Below are positions 20,017-28,249 of a stretch of DNA of 64,000 nucleotides, in pieces; positions within the stretch are counted from its first letter, which is position 1; the number at the start of each line of letters is the position of its first letter. The notes under the pieces were generated by a model. That model had not been told where the DNA came from. It saw nothing but the letters and a program-made list of their open reading frames with translations, and did not search any database. The stretch covers positions 1,964-65,963 of the forward strand of contig NZ_LMEY01000031.1 in NCBI RefSeq assembly GCF_001426665.1, given 5' to 3'. This DNA comes from Rhizobium sp. Root1334 (GTDB lineage Bacteria; Pseudomonadota; Alphaproteobacteria; Rhizobiales; Rhizobiaceae). The position numbers and the translations under genes are program-made.

Positions 20017-20386
20017 CCATCATCATGCGCCTGATACGCGCGAGCGAGGTCGCATAGTCCGCCCGCGCGCCGCGATTCGCAACGGTGGACAGCATCTGAA
20101 GCTCATCGGAGCTAATGCTCTGATCCTTACGGACAAATTCTAGGATATTCGGATCGACGTTCGTCTGGCGCGCGAGATGGCGCAGAATGTCGTGATCACG
20201 CTTTGAGGCTGACAGCGCTTTTGCAAGCTTTTCCACGACGTCTTCTGACGGGGCTTCCTTCGCGCCTGTTTCCAGTCGGTAGATGTAGGCGTGATCGACC
20301 TCGCTGCGCTGGCCGAGATCTCTCAGGCTCAGCTTTCTTTCCTCCCTCAGGCCTTTCAACCACACGCCCAATGCTGTGTCCGGCAT
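20000..20386 (-). CDS. XRE-family transcriptional repressor
   Basis: A 128-residue regulator whose N-terminal half is a helix-turn-helix (LREERKLSLRDLGQRSEVDHAYIYRLETG). The C-terminal half (about 75-128) is helical and probably carries the dimer or protease-contact region. Two near-palindromic 18-bp sites lie between this gene and the divergent multiubiquitin gene. By analogy with ImmR/ImmA-type pairs it should repress both directions and be inactivated by the adjacent metallopeptidase. Confidence 0.82.
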   Translation of the reverse strand: MPDTALGVWLKGLREERKLSLRDLGQRSEVDHAYIYRLETGAKEAPSEDVVEKLAKALSASKRDHDILRHLARQTNVDPNILEFVRKDQSISSDELQMLSTVANRGARADYATSLARIRRMMMDDEDG

Positions 20387-20422
20387 TCGTCCTCCTTGAC
20401 AAACTCTACGTGATGCCCCATT

Positions 20423-20440
20423 GTTGTCTAGCTGGACAAC
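20423..20440. promoter_or_regulatory. XRE operator 1 (18-bp inverted repeat)
   Basis: GTTGTCTAGCTGGACAAC is palindromic with a single mismatched pair. It lies 37 bases upstream of the XRE gene start and shares its half-sites with the site 67 bases away. This is the expected position for autorepression. Confidence 0.7.
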
Positions 20441-20489
20441 AGGCTCTGATCTGATCGAACCAGACCAGGGCTTCTTTTGAGCCCTCTAT

Positions 20490-20507
20490 GTTGTCCGGCC
20501 GGACACC
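20490..20507. promoter_or_regulatory. XRE operator 2 (18-bp inverted repeat)
   Basis: GTTGTCCGGCCGGACACC is palindromic with one mismatched pair and ends three bases before the multiubiquitin start codon. Bound repressor would block transcription or initiation there. It shares GTTGTC, a central GC and GGACA with operator 1. Confidence 0.7.
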
Positions 20508-20510
20508 AGG

Positions 20511-21020
20511 ATGCCACCGGCCAGGGCGAAACGCAAGCACCGCCAAAGGCGGAAAAGGACTTACATCGTGCTGGACATTGACCTGGCGCACATCGTGCGC
20601 ATCCATATCAACCGCGTGGCGATCGAGTCGCCCAACCCGACGACGGGCGAAGCGCTCTATGCGCTTGCCGAAATCCAGAAGCGCGAAAAGCTCTATCGCG
20701 AGGTTGCGGGCGATGAAGAAGATGAGCGAATTCCGCGCGATGAGACGCCGGTCCATTTGAAGCGGGATCAGCATTTTTACAGCCAGAAAGTCTTCGACAT
20801 TCTCGTTAATGGCGACGACCACGAGATCGATACCAACAACATTACGTACGCGCGCGTGGTCGATCTCTATCTTGGGCAGGGCGGCCAGCCCTCAAACGAA
20901 TATCTCGTCAAATACTCCCACGGCCCGGTAGAAAACCCGAGCGGCACGCTCGCACCCGGTCAGAAAGTGAAGGTGAAAGATGGAATGCGCTTTCGGGTTG
21001 CCGGAACTGGCGAATCATAA
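20511..21020 (+). CDS. Tandem ubiquitin-like (multiubiquitin-domain) protein
   Basis: A 169-residue protein with a basic N-terminal tail (about 1-16) and two beta-grasp, ubiquitin-like units. Unit 1 (about 20-85) contains VRIHINRVAIESPNP and ends VHLKRDQHFYSQ. Unit 2 (about 88-167) contains FDILVNGDDHEID and ends KVKDGMRFRVAGTGES. Both match the bacterial multiubiquitin pattern of a strand-turn-strand start and an aromatic-rich last strand. The tail carries GTG, not a terminal GG, so conjugation would need trimming or another chemistry. It is the first gene of an operon with an E1-like and a DUF6527 gene. It was judged a ubiquitin-like modifier; function in defence is inferred. Confidence 0.75.
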   Translation: MPPARAKRKHRQRRKRTYIVLDIDLAHIVRIHINRVAIESPNPTTGEALYALAEIQKREKLYREVAGDEEDERIPRDETPVHLKRDQHFYSQKVFDILVNGDDHEIDTNNITYARVVDLYLGQGGQPSNEYLVKYSHGPVENPSGTLAPGQKVKVKDGMRFRVAGTGES

Positions 21021-22182
21021 TCCCTTCCTCAGGGATCTGGATGAGACGGGATATCTGATCGACTTTGTCGGTGGGTATCTCGTGATCTACGGTCTGCCCT
21101 ATCTGGATGGCCAAGGCGGGCTGCACTATGGCGACTGGGTGAGCCCTCTAGATCTGGAAGGAGCGGTCATCGGCCCGCCCTCCAATCATCAGGCATGGTG
21201 GCGGGGCGTCAGGCCCTACGACCAGCAGGGGCGGGCGCTTCGGCTTGGCGGTGGCGACGGTGTCGTTACCGTGACGCCTGAGCTGATCACGACGAGTTCG
21301 TTTTCGTACAAACTGATTGATGAGCAAGGCGCGATGCGCCCATATCAGTCATTCGAGGAAAAGGTGCGGACCTACATCGATACGATTACGACGCCGGCGA
21401 TCAATGCCTATCCGAACGCAACGCCTCTGCGCGCCATCGCTGTGAAGGCCGCTGTCCAGGGCTCGCCGCTGCGCTTTCCTGACACCATGTCCGCGCGCTA
21501 CCATCTTAATGATCTTTCGGCGCTCTTGCGCGGCAAGAAAGTTGCGATCGTTGGCCTTGGCGGAACAGGCGCCTTCATTCTCGATTCCGTGGTCCGTACC
21601 CATCTCGCGCAGATCGCGCTGTTCGATGATGACAAGGTCCATCTCCACACGATCTTCCGATGGCCGGGCTTTATACCCGGCGCCATCGGCAAGCTAAAGG
21701 TCGAGGCCCTGGCCACACAGTATGATCATTGGCATGCGGGCATTGTGTCGGTCGCCGAACGCATCACGGCCGACAATGTCACACGGCTTGGCGAATTCGA
21801 TTTCGTTTTCGTCTCGGTCGATGAGGGGCCGGCGCGGCTGCTTATCGTGGACTGGCTGAGTGAGAATGACATTCCCTTCGTCGATTGCGGCATGGGCCTC
21901 AATCGCTCAACCGTTGGGCTCAGCGGTTTCGTGCGCATTACGGGCACCGACCGTGAAGCCTTCGACAACAATCGGGGCACGGTGCGTCTTCCTGTCGAGA
22001 ACGCGAAAGCTGACGAATACCGCAAGCAGGCGCAGATTCCTGAACTCAATGCCCTGAATGCCAACATGGCCGTGATCCGTTTCAAGCAGCATTTCGGGCT
22101 GCTGGACCGGGAGAGCGCTGCGACTGCCACAATCTTCGACACCGTAACCTTCGAGATGGAACCGGTGAGGGAACCCAGATGA
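20980..22182 (+). CDS. ThiF/E1-like adenylyltransferase with N-terminal DUF6791-type domain
   Basis: A 400-residue protein. The C-terminal E1/ThiF Rossmann domain begins KKVAIVGLGGTGAFILDSV (GLGGTG at 192-197), with ALFDDDKV near 213-220 and Cys303 (VDCGMGL) as a possible thioester cysteine. Residues 1-180 form a separate domain of the DUF6791 type with no convincing E2 active-site Cys (the only Cys is Cys4). E1 enzymes adenylate a ubiquitin-like C terminus, and the gene overlaps the multiubiquitin gene by 41 bases, strongly suggesting partnership. No separate E2 or JAB-type protease gene is present. Confidence 0.75.
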   Translation: MECAFGLPELANHNPFLRDLDETGYLIDFVGGYLVIYGLPYLDGQGGLHYGDWVSPLDLEGAVIGPPSNHQAWWRGVRPYDQQGRALRLGGGDGVVTVTPELITTSSFSYKLIDEQGAMRPYQSFEEKVRTYIDTITTPAINAYPNATPLRAIAVKAAVQGSPLRFPDTMSARYHLNDLSALLRGKKVAIVGLGGTGAFILDSVVRTHLAQIALFDDDKVHLHTIFRWPGFIPGAIGKLKVEALATQYDHWHAGIVSVAERITADNVTRLGEFDFVFVSVDEGPARLLIVDWLSENDIPFVDCGMGLNRSTVGLSGFVRITGTDREAFDNNRGTVRLPVENAKADEYRKQAQIPELNALNANMAVIRFKQHFGLLDRESAATATIFDTVTFEMEPVREPR

Positions 22183-22583
22183 GATTTCGCTATGAAGCTG
22201 TCGAGCGCATGCCCAAGCCTTTGATGCCCGGTGTCGTCTACCACAGCGAGGAATTCGAGATCGGAGCCCTGTTGTGCGCTTGCGGCTGCGGTCATCGTGT
22301 CTCGCTGCTGGTGCCAGACAGCCACCGAGTCACTGAACGGGATGGAATGGCGACGGTGCGCCCGTCGATTGCTGTTTGCGATGCACCATGCAATTCGCAT
22401 TACATCATTACGGCCGGCGAGGTTGAGTGGCTGCGAGCTTTCAATCCGGCCTTATCGGAAGCGGTAATGCGCGAACAGATCGCACGTCATGCAAAGGGCG
22501 ATCCCAAGCGTCTGTCCTTCCTGCAGCGTGTGCTGGCAGCGCTGGGGCGTGCCTGGACTTGGCTCACTTCCCTCGGTGTATAG
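22179..22583 (+). CDS. DUF6527-family Cys-rich protein
   Basis: A 134-residue protein, coupled to the E1-like gene by an ATGA overlap. A cluster of likely metal ligands is visible: Cys33, Cys35, Cys37 and His39 (LLCACGCGHRV), then Cys67, Cys71 and His74 (CDAPCNSHY), suggesting a zinc-ribbon-like core. The C-terminal 35 residues are amphipathic (LQRVLAALGRAWTWLTSLGV). DUF6527 proteins accompany bacterial ubiquitin-like/ThiF operons. Its biochemical role, such as deconjugase, adaptor or E3-like factor, cannot be told from sequence. Confidence 0.7.
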   Translation: MRFRYEAVERMPKPLMPGVVYHSEEFEIGALLCACGCGHRVSLLVPDSHRVTERDGMATVRPSIAVCDAPCNSHYIITAGEVEWLRAFNPALSEAVMREQIARHAKGDPKRLSFLQRVLAALGRAWTWLTSLGV

Positions 22584-22730
22584 CGATAGACCTTACGGCA
22601 GGCCGCTTCATCCCGGCTTGCCTGTTGACCTCCATGGAGCGATCTGCGTGGAAAGTATCCCCCATTTCACGTCAACCAGGACCTAAGCTTCTGGTTGACG
22701 CACAAGCATACCGACCCGCAAATGAGCGCA

Positions 22731-23282
22731 TCACGCGCTAGTTAGCTCACTGTATTTCGCCATGAAACGGTCGTAGGCAACCGCTGGCGAAAGGAACTCG
22801 ACGCGGATGTTCGCTTTTTGAATGCCAGAACCCGCGGCCCAATAGTCCGTACCGGCAGGCATTACTTGGCTTTGCTCCGCAGCCAGGACTCGTAGATCGG
22901 CTGCCTTGATCTCTGCCTTGGAGCTCGCATCCAAACCGAAGCGAGTAAAAATGGCATTCTCAACAGAGGCCTCGATCTCTCTGTATTGAGGTAATAGCTG
23001 CTTCAGCGGACGCGTGATGTCGCCAAGGAATGCCTCCGCCGCGTCATGCATTAGGGCTTCGAGTTTGAAGTCTTCGACCATATCCGAGACATGGATCGAA
23101 TGTTCAGCCACCGAATAAAAACTCTTGCACTGCCCCGAGTAGCGACAAATGTTTGCCAATCCCTGTGCGATGTCGCGAATAGAAAAGTCGCTGTTCCAGG
23201 GATCCAGGAGATCAAACCATTTTCCACTAGCAAGCATTATACTCGGGCCAGATTTCATCTTTACGGCAACTTGAGCATTCAT
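22731..23282 (-). CDS. HD-domain phosphohydrolase (YfbR-like nucleotidase)
   Basis: A 183-residue HD protein with the metal ligands His61 (VAEHSIHVS), His79-Asp80 (ALMHDAAEAFLGD) and Asp129 (KAADLRVLAAEQ), complete for the family. Relatives hydrolyse dNMPs (YfbR) or dATP (the DatZ enzymes of aminoadenine phages). It is divergent from the kinase-PurA fusion gene across 79 bases, so the two may share regulation. Removal of a normal deoxynucleotide or clean-up of a modified one would fit that neighbour; this is inference. Confidence 0.72.
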   Translation of the reverse strand: MNAQVAVKMKSGPSIMLASGKWFDLLDPWNSDFSIRDIAQGLANICRYSGQCKSFYSVAEHSIHVSDMVEDFKLEALMHDAAEAFLGDITRPLKQLLPQYREIEASVENAIFTRFGLDASSKAEIKAADLRVLAAEQSQVMPAGTDYWAAGSGIQKANIRVEFLSPAVAYDRFMAKYSELTSA

Positions 23283-23361
23283 CGTTATCTCACTTGAGCG
23301 AATCAGTTCAACACTGCTACCTATGAGTGATAGTTACGCACTGTTTGGGTAGGAGCAAGGG

Positions 23362-24963
23362 TTGAAAAAGATAGTCGTCCTTTCGGGCCCGATTGCTGTG
23401 GGCAAAACAGCATTTTCAGATGAACTGATGCGGCGCTACCCTTGCGAAAAGGTTTCCACGGGAAAATATATCCTTAGAGTTAAGGAAGTTCCAAGTGATC
23501 GGAAAGCCCTTCAGGACGCCGGGGCGGAATTGGATCGTGAAACGGGTGGCGCTTGGGTTTCGGACGCGGCGACAGACACCATTTTGCCTCCTGATAAAAA
23601 GTACCTTCTCATCGATTCAGCTCGCACTCTCGGGCAGGTAGAGTTTCTACGAGAACGCTTCGGCCGAGAAAACGTTCATCACATACATCTCACTGCACCG
23701 CGTGATGTCCTTGTTGAGCGCTTCGAAAAGCGTCCTGCTCACCTGCGGGAAGCTCCGACCTATGATAAGGCGACGGCAGATCAGACCGAGTCTGAGGTGA
23801 ACCGTCTATCAGACATCGCTGATGTCGTTGTCGCTACGGAAAAGTTTGACGTCAAATCTTGTGTGACCTTTTCGACGGCCGGCATTTTGTCGGTTGATGG
23901 TCCGGCTGGTTTCGTGGACTTGTTTGTGGGCGGGCAGTGGGGTAGCGAGGGAAAAGGCAATATTTCCGCATTGCTGGCCAAAGAGTATGACTTGCTGGTC
24001 CGGGTAGGCGGTCCGAACGCAGGCCATAAGGTGCAGGATCCCGAATACACTTACAGGCAGCTGCCATCCGGCACGGGCTCAAATCCCAGCGCGGATGTTT
24101 GTATTGCTGCAGGTTCGACGATCTCGCTGAAGCAACTCAGTCTCGAACTGGACGCCCATCCACGCCTCAAAGAAGCTGGTCTATTTATCGATCCGCAGGC
24201 GATGATTATCGAAGACGACGACATCGCTTTGGAGGAGAAGCTGCTTGATGGGATTTCCTCCACGAAACAAGGTGTTGGTGCGGCGGCAGCGCGAAAAATC
24301 ATGGGCCGGGATGTTGATTTGTCCTGGGGGCCTAAAGTCCGGCTGGCCAGAGATATTCCAGAGCTTGCTAACTACATCACCGACATCCGCGAGAAAGTGG
24401 AGTTAGCACTGACGGCAGGAAGAAGGGTTATGCTTGAGGGGACCCAGGGAACTGACCTCAGCATTCATCATGGCTCTTACCCACATGTTACCTCGCGCGA
24501 GACCTCGGCGGCGGGGTGCCTGTCAGACGCAGGAATACCATTCACCCGACTAAGAAAGGTCATTCTCGTCGCCCGGACATATCCGATCCGCGTAGGGGGC
24601 GAGTCTGGCCCAATGGGAACCATGGTTACATTTGAAGAAATTGCCAAGCGGTCAGGGCTTGCCGTAGAGGCCATCAATAAGACCGAGATCGGAAGCGTTT
24701 CCGGAAAAACGAGGAGAATGGCCGAATTTAACTGGGAGCAGATCAGAAGATCAGCCTATTGGAATGGCGCGACTGATATCGCCCTGACGTTTGTGGATTA
24801 CCTTGGTGCAGATAATTCTGCCGCGTCAAAATTTGATGAGCTTAACGTGGCGAGCCGAAAGTTCATTTCGGATGTCGAGCGTATATGTAATCTGCCCGTA
24901 TCACTTATTTCCAAGGGCTTTGGCCGCGCGGGCCTGATTGATCGAAGGACCTGGAATGACTGA
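23362..24963 (+). CDS. Nucleotide-kinase/adenylosuccinate-synthetase fusion, PurZ-like
   Basis: A 533-residue two-domain protein. Residues 1-185 are a P-loop kinase (GPIAVGKTAF at 9-18) resembling small nucleotide kinases. Residues 187-533 are a short, archaeal-type adenylosuccinate synthetase: GGQWGSEGKG (190-199), GPNAGHK (217-223), LEGTQGTDLSIHHGSYPHVTS, then SVSGKTRRMAEFNWE. The catalytic Asp13 of E. coli PurA (GDEGKG) is Ser195 here; as I recall, a like change marks phage PurZ, which joins aspartate to dGMP on the route to aminoadenine DNA. The start is TTG at 23362 behind AGGAG. A housekeeping PurA would not carry a kinase, so a special nucleotide product is likely. Confidence 0.72.
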   Translation: MKKIVVLSGPIAVGKTAFSDELMRRYPCEKVSTGKYILRVKEVPSDRKALQDAGAELDRETGGAWVSDAATDTILPPDKKYLLIDSARTLGQVEFLRERFGRENVHHIHLTAPRDVLVERFEKRPAHLREAPTYDKATADQTESEVNRLSDIADVVVATEKFDVKSCVTFSTAGILSVDGPAGFVDLFVGGQWGSEGKGNISALLAKEYDLLVRVGGPNAGHKVQDPEYTYRQLPSGTGSNPSADVCIAAGSTISLKQLSLELDAHPRLKEAGLFIDPQAMIIEDDDIALEEKLLDGISSTKQGVGAAAARKIMGRDVDLSWGPKVRLARDIPELANYITDIREKVELALTAGRRVMLEGTQGTDLSIHHGSYPHVTSRETSAAGCLSDAGIPFTRLRKVILVARTYPIRVGGESGPMGTMVTFEEIAKRSGLAVEAINKTEIGSVSGKTRRMAEFNWEQIRRSAYWNGATDIALTFVDYLGADNSAASKFDELNVASRKFISDVERICNLPVSLISKGFGRAGLIDRRTWND

Positions 24964-25645
24964 AGAAGAGTTGATTGCTACATATCCCCGTCTATATCAC
25001 ATGGCGCACGACGATGCTTGGCCAGCAATTCAGAAGCATGGGCTGCTGAGCGCAAGTGCGCTCCTCGACCTTTACGAGGTATCAGGGAAAGCACGTTTCG
25101 CACTGGAATCTCAGCGCCGGCCGGAGTCGGTCCCGTTGACAAAAGCGAACTTGCTTGGCGCCGTAATCCGAGATCAGAAGCCTATGCAGGACCATCTGCT
25201 GACGCGTTGCCTGCAAGATAAATTGACGCCCAAAGACTGGTATGAGCTTCTCAACTCCCGAAGCTTCTTCTGGCTATCGGCCTCTCGAGTCTGGGGACTT
25301 CTCAAGGCCCGTGCGTACAGGAACCAATCACAAACGGTTCTGACTATCGATTCAGCAGGACTAATTGCGGCACACCGAAATCGGATTTGGCTGAGCCCAT
25401 TGAACAGTGGTTCGACGCTCTTCAAACCTCAACCGCGGGGCAAAGACACGTTCAAGAGGATTGAAGACTTTCCCTTCAAGGAACGATCCAAGCGACCGAA
25501 GCAAAACAATGTCGTTGAACTGGTAGTCGACCACTCCGTTCCGGATGTGGCCGCGCACGTTTTGGCGGTCCACAAGGTGCGCGGGACGGAGATCATCGAG
25601 GAAATCTGGAAAAGCGATCGGGCGGGCGACAACGATCATCCCTAG
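24956..25645 (+). CDS. DUF7002-family protein, possible DarT-like ADP-ribosyltransferase fold
   Basis: A 229-residue protein that opens LIATYPRLYHMAHDDAWPAIQKHGLL. This H-M-x-n-I-x-x-x-GLL pattern recalls DarT (DUF4433) and other ADP-ribosyltransferase-like folds. Further conserved-looking segments are VIRDQKPM, FFWLSASRVWGLL and IWLSPLNSGST. It starts eight bases before the stop of the kinase-PurA gene, so it is translationally coupled to it and is probably a functional partner. An enzymatic role is not proven; the ART assignment rests on the N-terminal motif. Confidence 0.6.
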   Translation: MTEEELIATYPRLYHMAHDDAWPAIQKHGLLSASALLDLYEVSGKARFALESQRRPESVPLTKANLLGAVIRDQKPMQDHLLTRCLQDKLTPKDWYELLNSRSFFWLSASRVWGLLKARAYRNQSQTVLTIDSAGLIAAHRNRIWLSPLNSGSTLFKPQPRGKDTFKRIEDFPFKERSKRPKQNNVVELVVDHSVPDVAAHVLAVHKVRGTEIIEEIWKSDRAGDNDHP

Positions 25646-27063
25646 ATCGTTGATCTCGCTTTCAGGCGTGCTGGATGCTTCGCCTTTCTTAGCAAATCCG
25701 CAACATGGCTCGTCAGGCCAACCTCGCCTAAGATCAGCAGGCCTTGATCGTCTTCAACGGATATCAATTTCTTCCGAAGGGCGTCGAGCCCTTCGGCCAC
25801 ATCAAACTCGATCCAAGACGCAGCTTCGCCGGGAACCACCACATCGGCCTCAGAACCCGTAGCTCCGCAATGAAGCTGAACGATCCAGACTATATCGCCA
25901 TCATGCACCCACTCGAAGCGAACTGGACCGAGCCGGTTGGATAGGACCTTGTAAGTAGCTTGGACGTTTTCGACAACGAATGTAGGAAGGTTTTCCGGTG
26001 GTTGATGGCCGAGCATAAAGAGGTCACCCTCGCCGCGTCGACCTTCGATGATGACATGCCCCTTAGGGCCTGCAACGGCAGCACCTGAGAATTTCGCCCG
26101 TACAGCAGCTTGGCACAAAACCGAACGAATGTTCTGACCGTCCGGATCCTCCTCTTTGAGTAGGGTGAACGGATCGATCCAGCCTTTGACCGTCGTGTAG
26201 AGACCAGGCTGCGGCTCGCGCGGAGAGGTCCGCGTCCAAACCTCTGCTGAACCGGTTTCTCTGCCAAAGATGAAAGGCGCCGTCCGCCGAGCGATGACGG
26301 TGGTTTTGGGAACCGGAAGACCGAGGCTATCGGCGACTAGAAGGCCATATACCTTGTCGCCCAGATGCTGACTGAATCGATTTGGCCAGTGAACGGCAGC
26401 TGGCAAAAAATCCGAAACGTCTGGTTCGAACTCCCAAACAATAGTGTGCCGCTGATGATACCCTCTCTTCTTCGGGTGAACGCTAAATTCGACGCGAGCG
26501 TTCGGCGGAAAATTCAGGTCAGGGGAGAAACCATAAACCGTGTGGAGGATGCGCTCCCCCATATGCATGGGAAGCGAAGCAATCCCCGGCTTCTCGACAC
26601 ATCTCGGGGTATCATCCGGCGCAAATTCTATCAGTTGCCCCTGAAGCACGCCCGATACGCCGCCGTCATGGATATCGATGGTTTCATTGACAATCAGATG
26701 CAGGTTCTCTGTTGAAAGGCGCGAGATTATTTCCAGGACGCTTTCAACAGTTTCGAGCCCATAAACAAACTCACGGCTTCGAGGGCTACTGGGTTCATAG
26801 CTTCTCACGTTGACCATGTTGTCAGAGCTGGCGGCCAACAACGCAGCGACGGCTTCCTTCACGTCAACAAACCTGTGGTTTTCAGGATATCCTGCGACGC
26901 GGCAATAACTCTGCGACATGTCCCCCTTGGACGACGGGCGAAAACTGACGAACTGCGCCACGTTTGCGGTTGCCGCGAGAGAATTTAGGACCTCGTCCTT
27001 GTGCAGAGCCATACCCACTACCTGTTTTTGACTGACGGCTGCTCTTAGCGAAAAAAAATCCAT
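25642..27063 (-). CDS. Unknown protein with C-terminal PPDK/PEP-synthase-like ATP-grasp region
   Basis: A 473-residue protein. Residues about 250-420 resemble the ATP-binding part of pyruvate phosphate dikinase/PEP synthase: GLPVPKTTVIA, VWTRTSPREPQPGLY (compare the RSS...D..SFAG segment) and VRFEWVHDGDIVWIVQLH (compare the DIEWA...LQARP end). The N-terminal 240 residues are unassigned. No phosphate-swivelling His domain is present, so it is not a whole PPDK. It is convergent with the DUF7002 gene and overlaps it by four bases. ATG at 27063 is the longest start; 27012 is an alternative. Confidence 0.5.
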   Translation of the reverse strand: MDFFSLRAAVSQKQVVGMALHKDEVLNSLAATANVAQFVSFRPSSKGDMSQSYCRVAGYPENHRFVDVKEAVAALLAASSDNMVNVRSYEPSSPRSREFVYGLETVESVLEIISRLSTENLHLIVNETIDIHDGGVSGVLQGQLIEFAPDDTPRCVEKPGIASLPMHMGERILHTVYGFSPDLNFPPNARVEFSVHPKKRGYHQRHTIVWEFEPDVSDFLPAAVHWPNRFSQHLGDKVYGLLVADSLGLPVPKTTVIARRTAPFIFGRETGSAEVWTRTSPREPQPGLYTTVKGWIDPFTLLKEEDPDGQNIRSVLCQAAVRAKFSGAAVAGPKGHVIIEGRRGEGDLFMLGHQPPENLPTFVVENVQATYKVLSNRLGPVRFEWVHDGDIVWIVQLHCGATGSEADVVVPGEAASWIEFDVAEGLDALRKKLISVEDDQGLLILGEVGLTSHVADLLRKAKHPARLKARSTI

Positions 27064-27118
27064 ACTGAAACCGAGAATTCCATTCTACCGCGACATTGGA
27101 CGGTGGATAGCTCGATAT

Positions 27119-28249
27119 TTAAACCACCCCCCACGCCCGAAACCTCCCCCTCCCCGTCATCTCCCTCAAGCCCAGCTCCAAAACAATCCGCCGCGCCGCC
27201 TGCGGCGTGACCTCGAGCGTCTCCGCCACCATTTTTGCCGACACCAACGGTTTGGCCATCACCAGCTCGACCAGCTCCGGCAGTCTGGACGACGTCCGCC
27301 GCCCCTCCAGTTTTCGATCCATCATCGTTTTTGCCAACATCAGCCGGTCATGTTCTTTGAGTCCGGTCTCCGCGGCGGCGATCAGTCCTTGGGCGATGGC
27401 GAGCAACCGGGTCTCCCGATCACGATGCCGGCGCCGACCGACCGGAATGGTTTTCAGGCCGAGATTGATGGCCGCCAGATGAGCCCCGGTGGTGATGCCG
27501 GCTTCGCGAAGGATCGAGGCGGCCAGCAGCCGACCGAGCCAAGGCGCGTGCTGTAGCACGGGAAGCTCGTTCCAGGCATCGAGGGCGACAATCGCCTGCA
27601 GCACCGCCGGCAGGTCTTGCACCTGCCGCAATACGCCGCGCCATTCGTCCAGCCGGGCATCCTCGTCCCAGTCGAGATCGTAGATCATCGGATCTTTGTC
27701 CTGGCCGCCGCCACGCCCGGGCCGCCTTGCGTTCGCGATTGCCGCTTCCGACCGGGCCAGCACCGCATCGATCGCGGCATAGTCGACACCCGGGAGGCTT
27801 TCGACGTCATCGACATCGTCCCCCTCACCTTCCGGATCCGACGCGTCCGCGCGCCGAATGCCGCCGGCCGTCTCTCCCTCGTCTGCACCGGTCGACGTGA
27901 TGTCCGACGTTTGTCGCAAAGTTCGGATACCTTCTGCAGACAAGGCCCAGGCCGGGAGCTGAGCTGCAATGCGCCGGCGGGTGCGCAGCACGTCGCGGGC
28001 GATTGTCAGCTCATGGGTCGGTGTGCGAATATCGCGGACATCGTCGTGGAGGACGAGGTCTTCGAGATGGACGAGTTCGCCGTCGATCCACAGCGAGGCG
28101 CAGGCGTCGGCAAAGTGGGTGCGCTCAATCCAGCCCTGCCCGACCGGCGAGCGGGCGATGCGCTCGTCGAGACGCGTTAAGGCGATACCGGCACGGAAAG
28201 CCGGTTCAAAAAAACTCGAAATTTCCAATCTGCCGAGATCATAAGCCAT
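27119..28249 (-). CDS. DUF1612/HTH protein of the RHE_PE00001 family
   Basis: A 376-residue protein of a family common on rhizobial replicons. The N-terminal region starts [18 protein letters not shown], and a C-terminal helix-turn-helix ([26 protein letters not shown]) is followed by a short strand pair. Between them is an acidic linker (about 130-165). It is presumed to bind DNA, but its role is unknown. Members often lie beside recombinases and on plasmids, as here. Starts at 28258 and 28267 are also in frame, and none has a clear ribosome site. Confidence 0.7.
   Translation of the reverse strand: MAYDLGRLEISSFFEPAFRAGIALTRLDERIARSPVGQGWIERTHFADACASLWIDGELVHLEDLVLHDDVRDIRTPTHELTIARDVLRTRRRIAAQLPAWALSAEGIRTLRQTSDITSTGADEGETAGGIRRADASDPEGEGDDVDDVESLPGVDYAAIDAVLARSEAAIANARRPGRGGGQDKDPMIYDLDWDEDARLDEWRGVLRQVQDLPAVLQAIVALDAWNELPVLQHAPWLGRLLAASILREAGITTGAHLAAINLGLKTIPVGRRRHRDRETRLLAIAQGLIAAAETGLKEHDRLMLAKTMMDRKLEGRRTSSRLPELVELVMAKPLVSAKMVAETLEVTPQAARRIVLELGLREMTGRGRFRAWGVV

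Noticed and set aside
23362-24963. Ordinary housekeeping adenylosuccinate synthetase
   Set aside because: The N-terminal kinase fusion, the Asp-to-Ser change, the archaeal-like short form and the defence-island setting argue against a normal purA.
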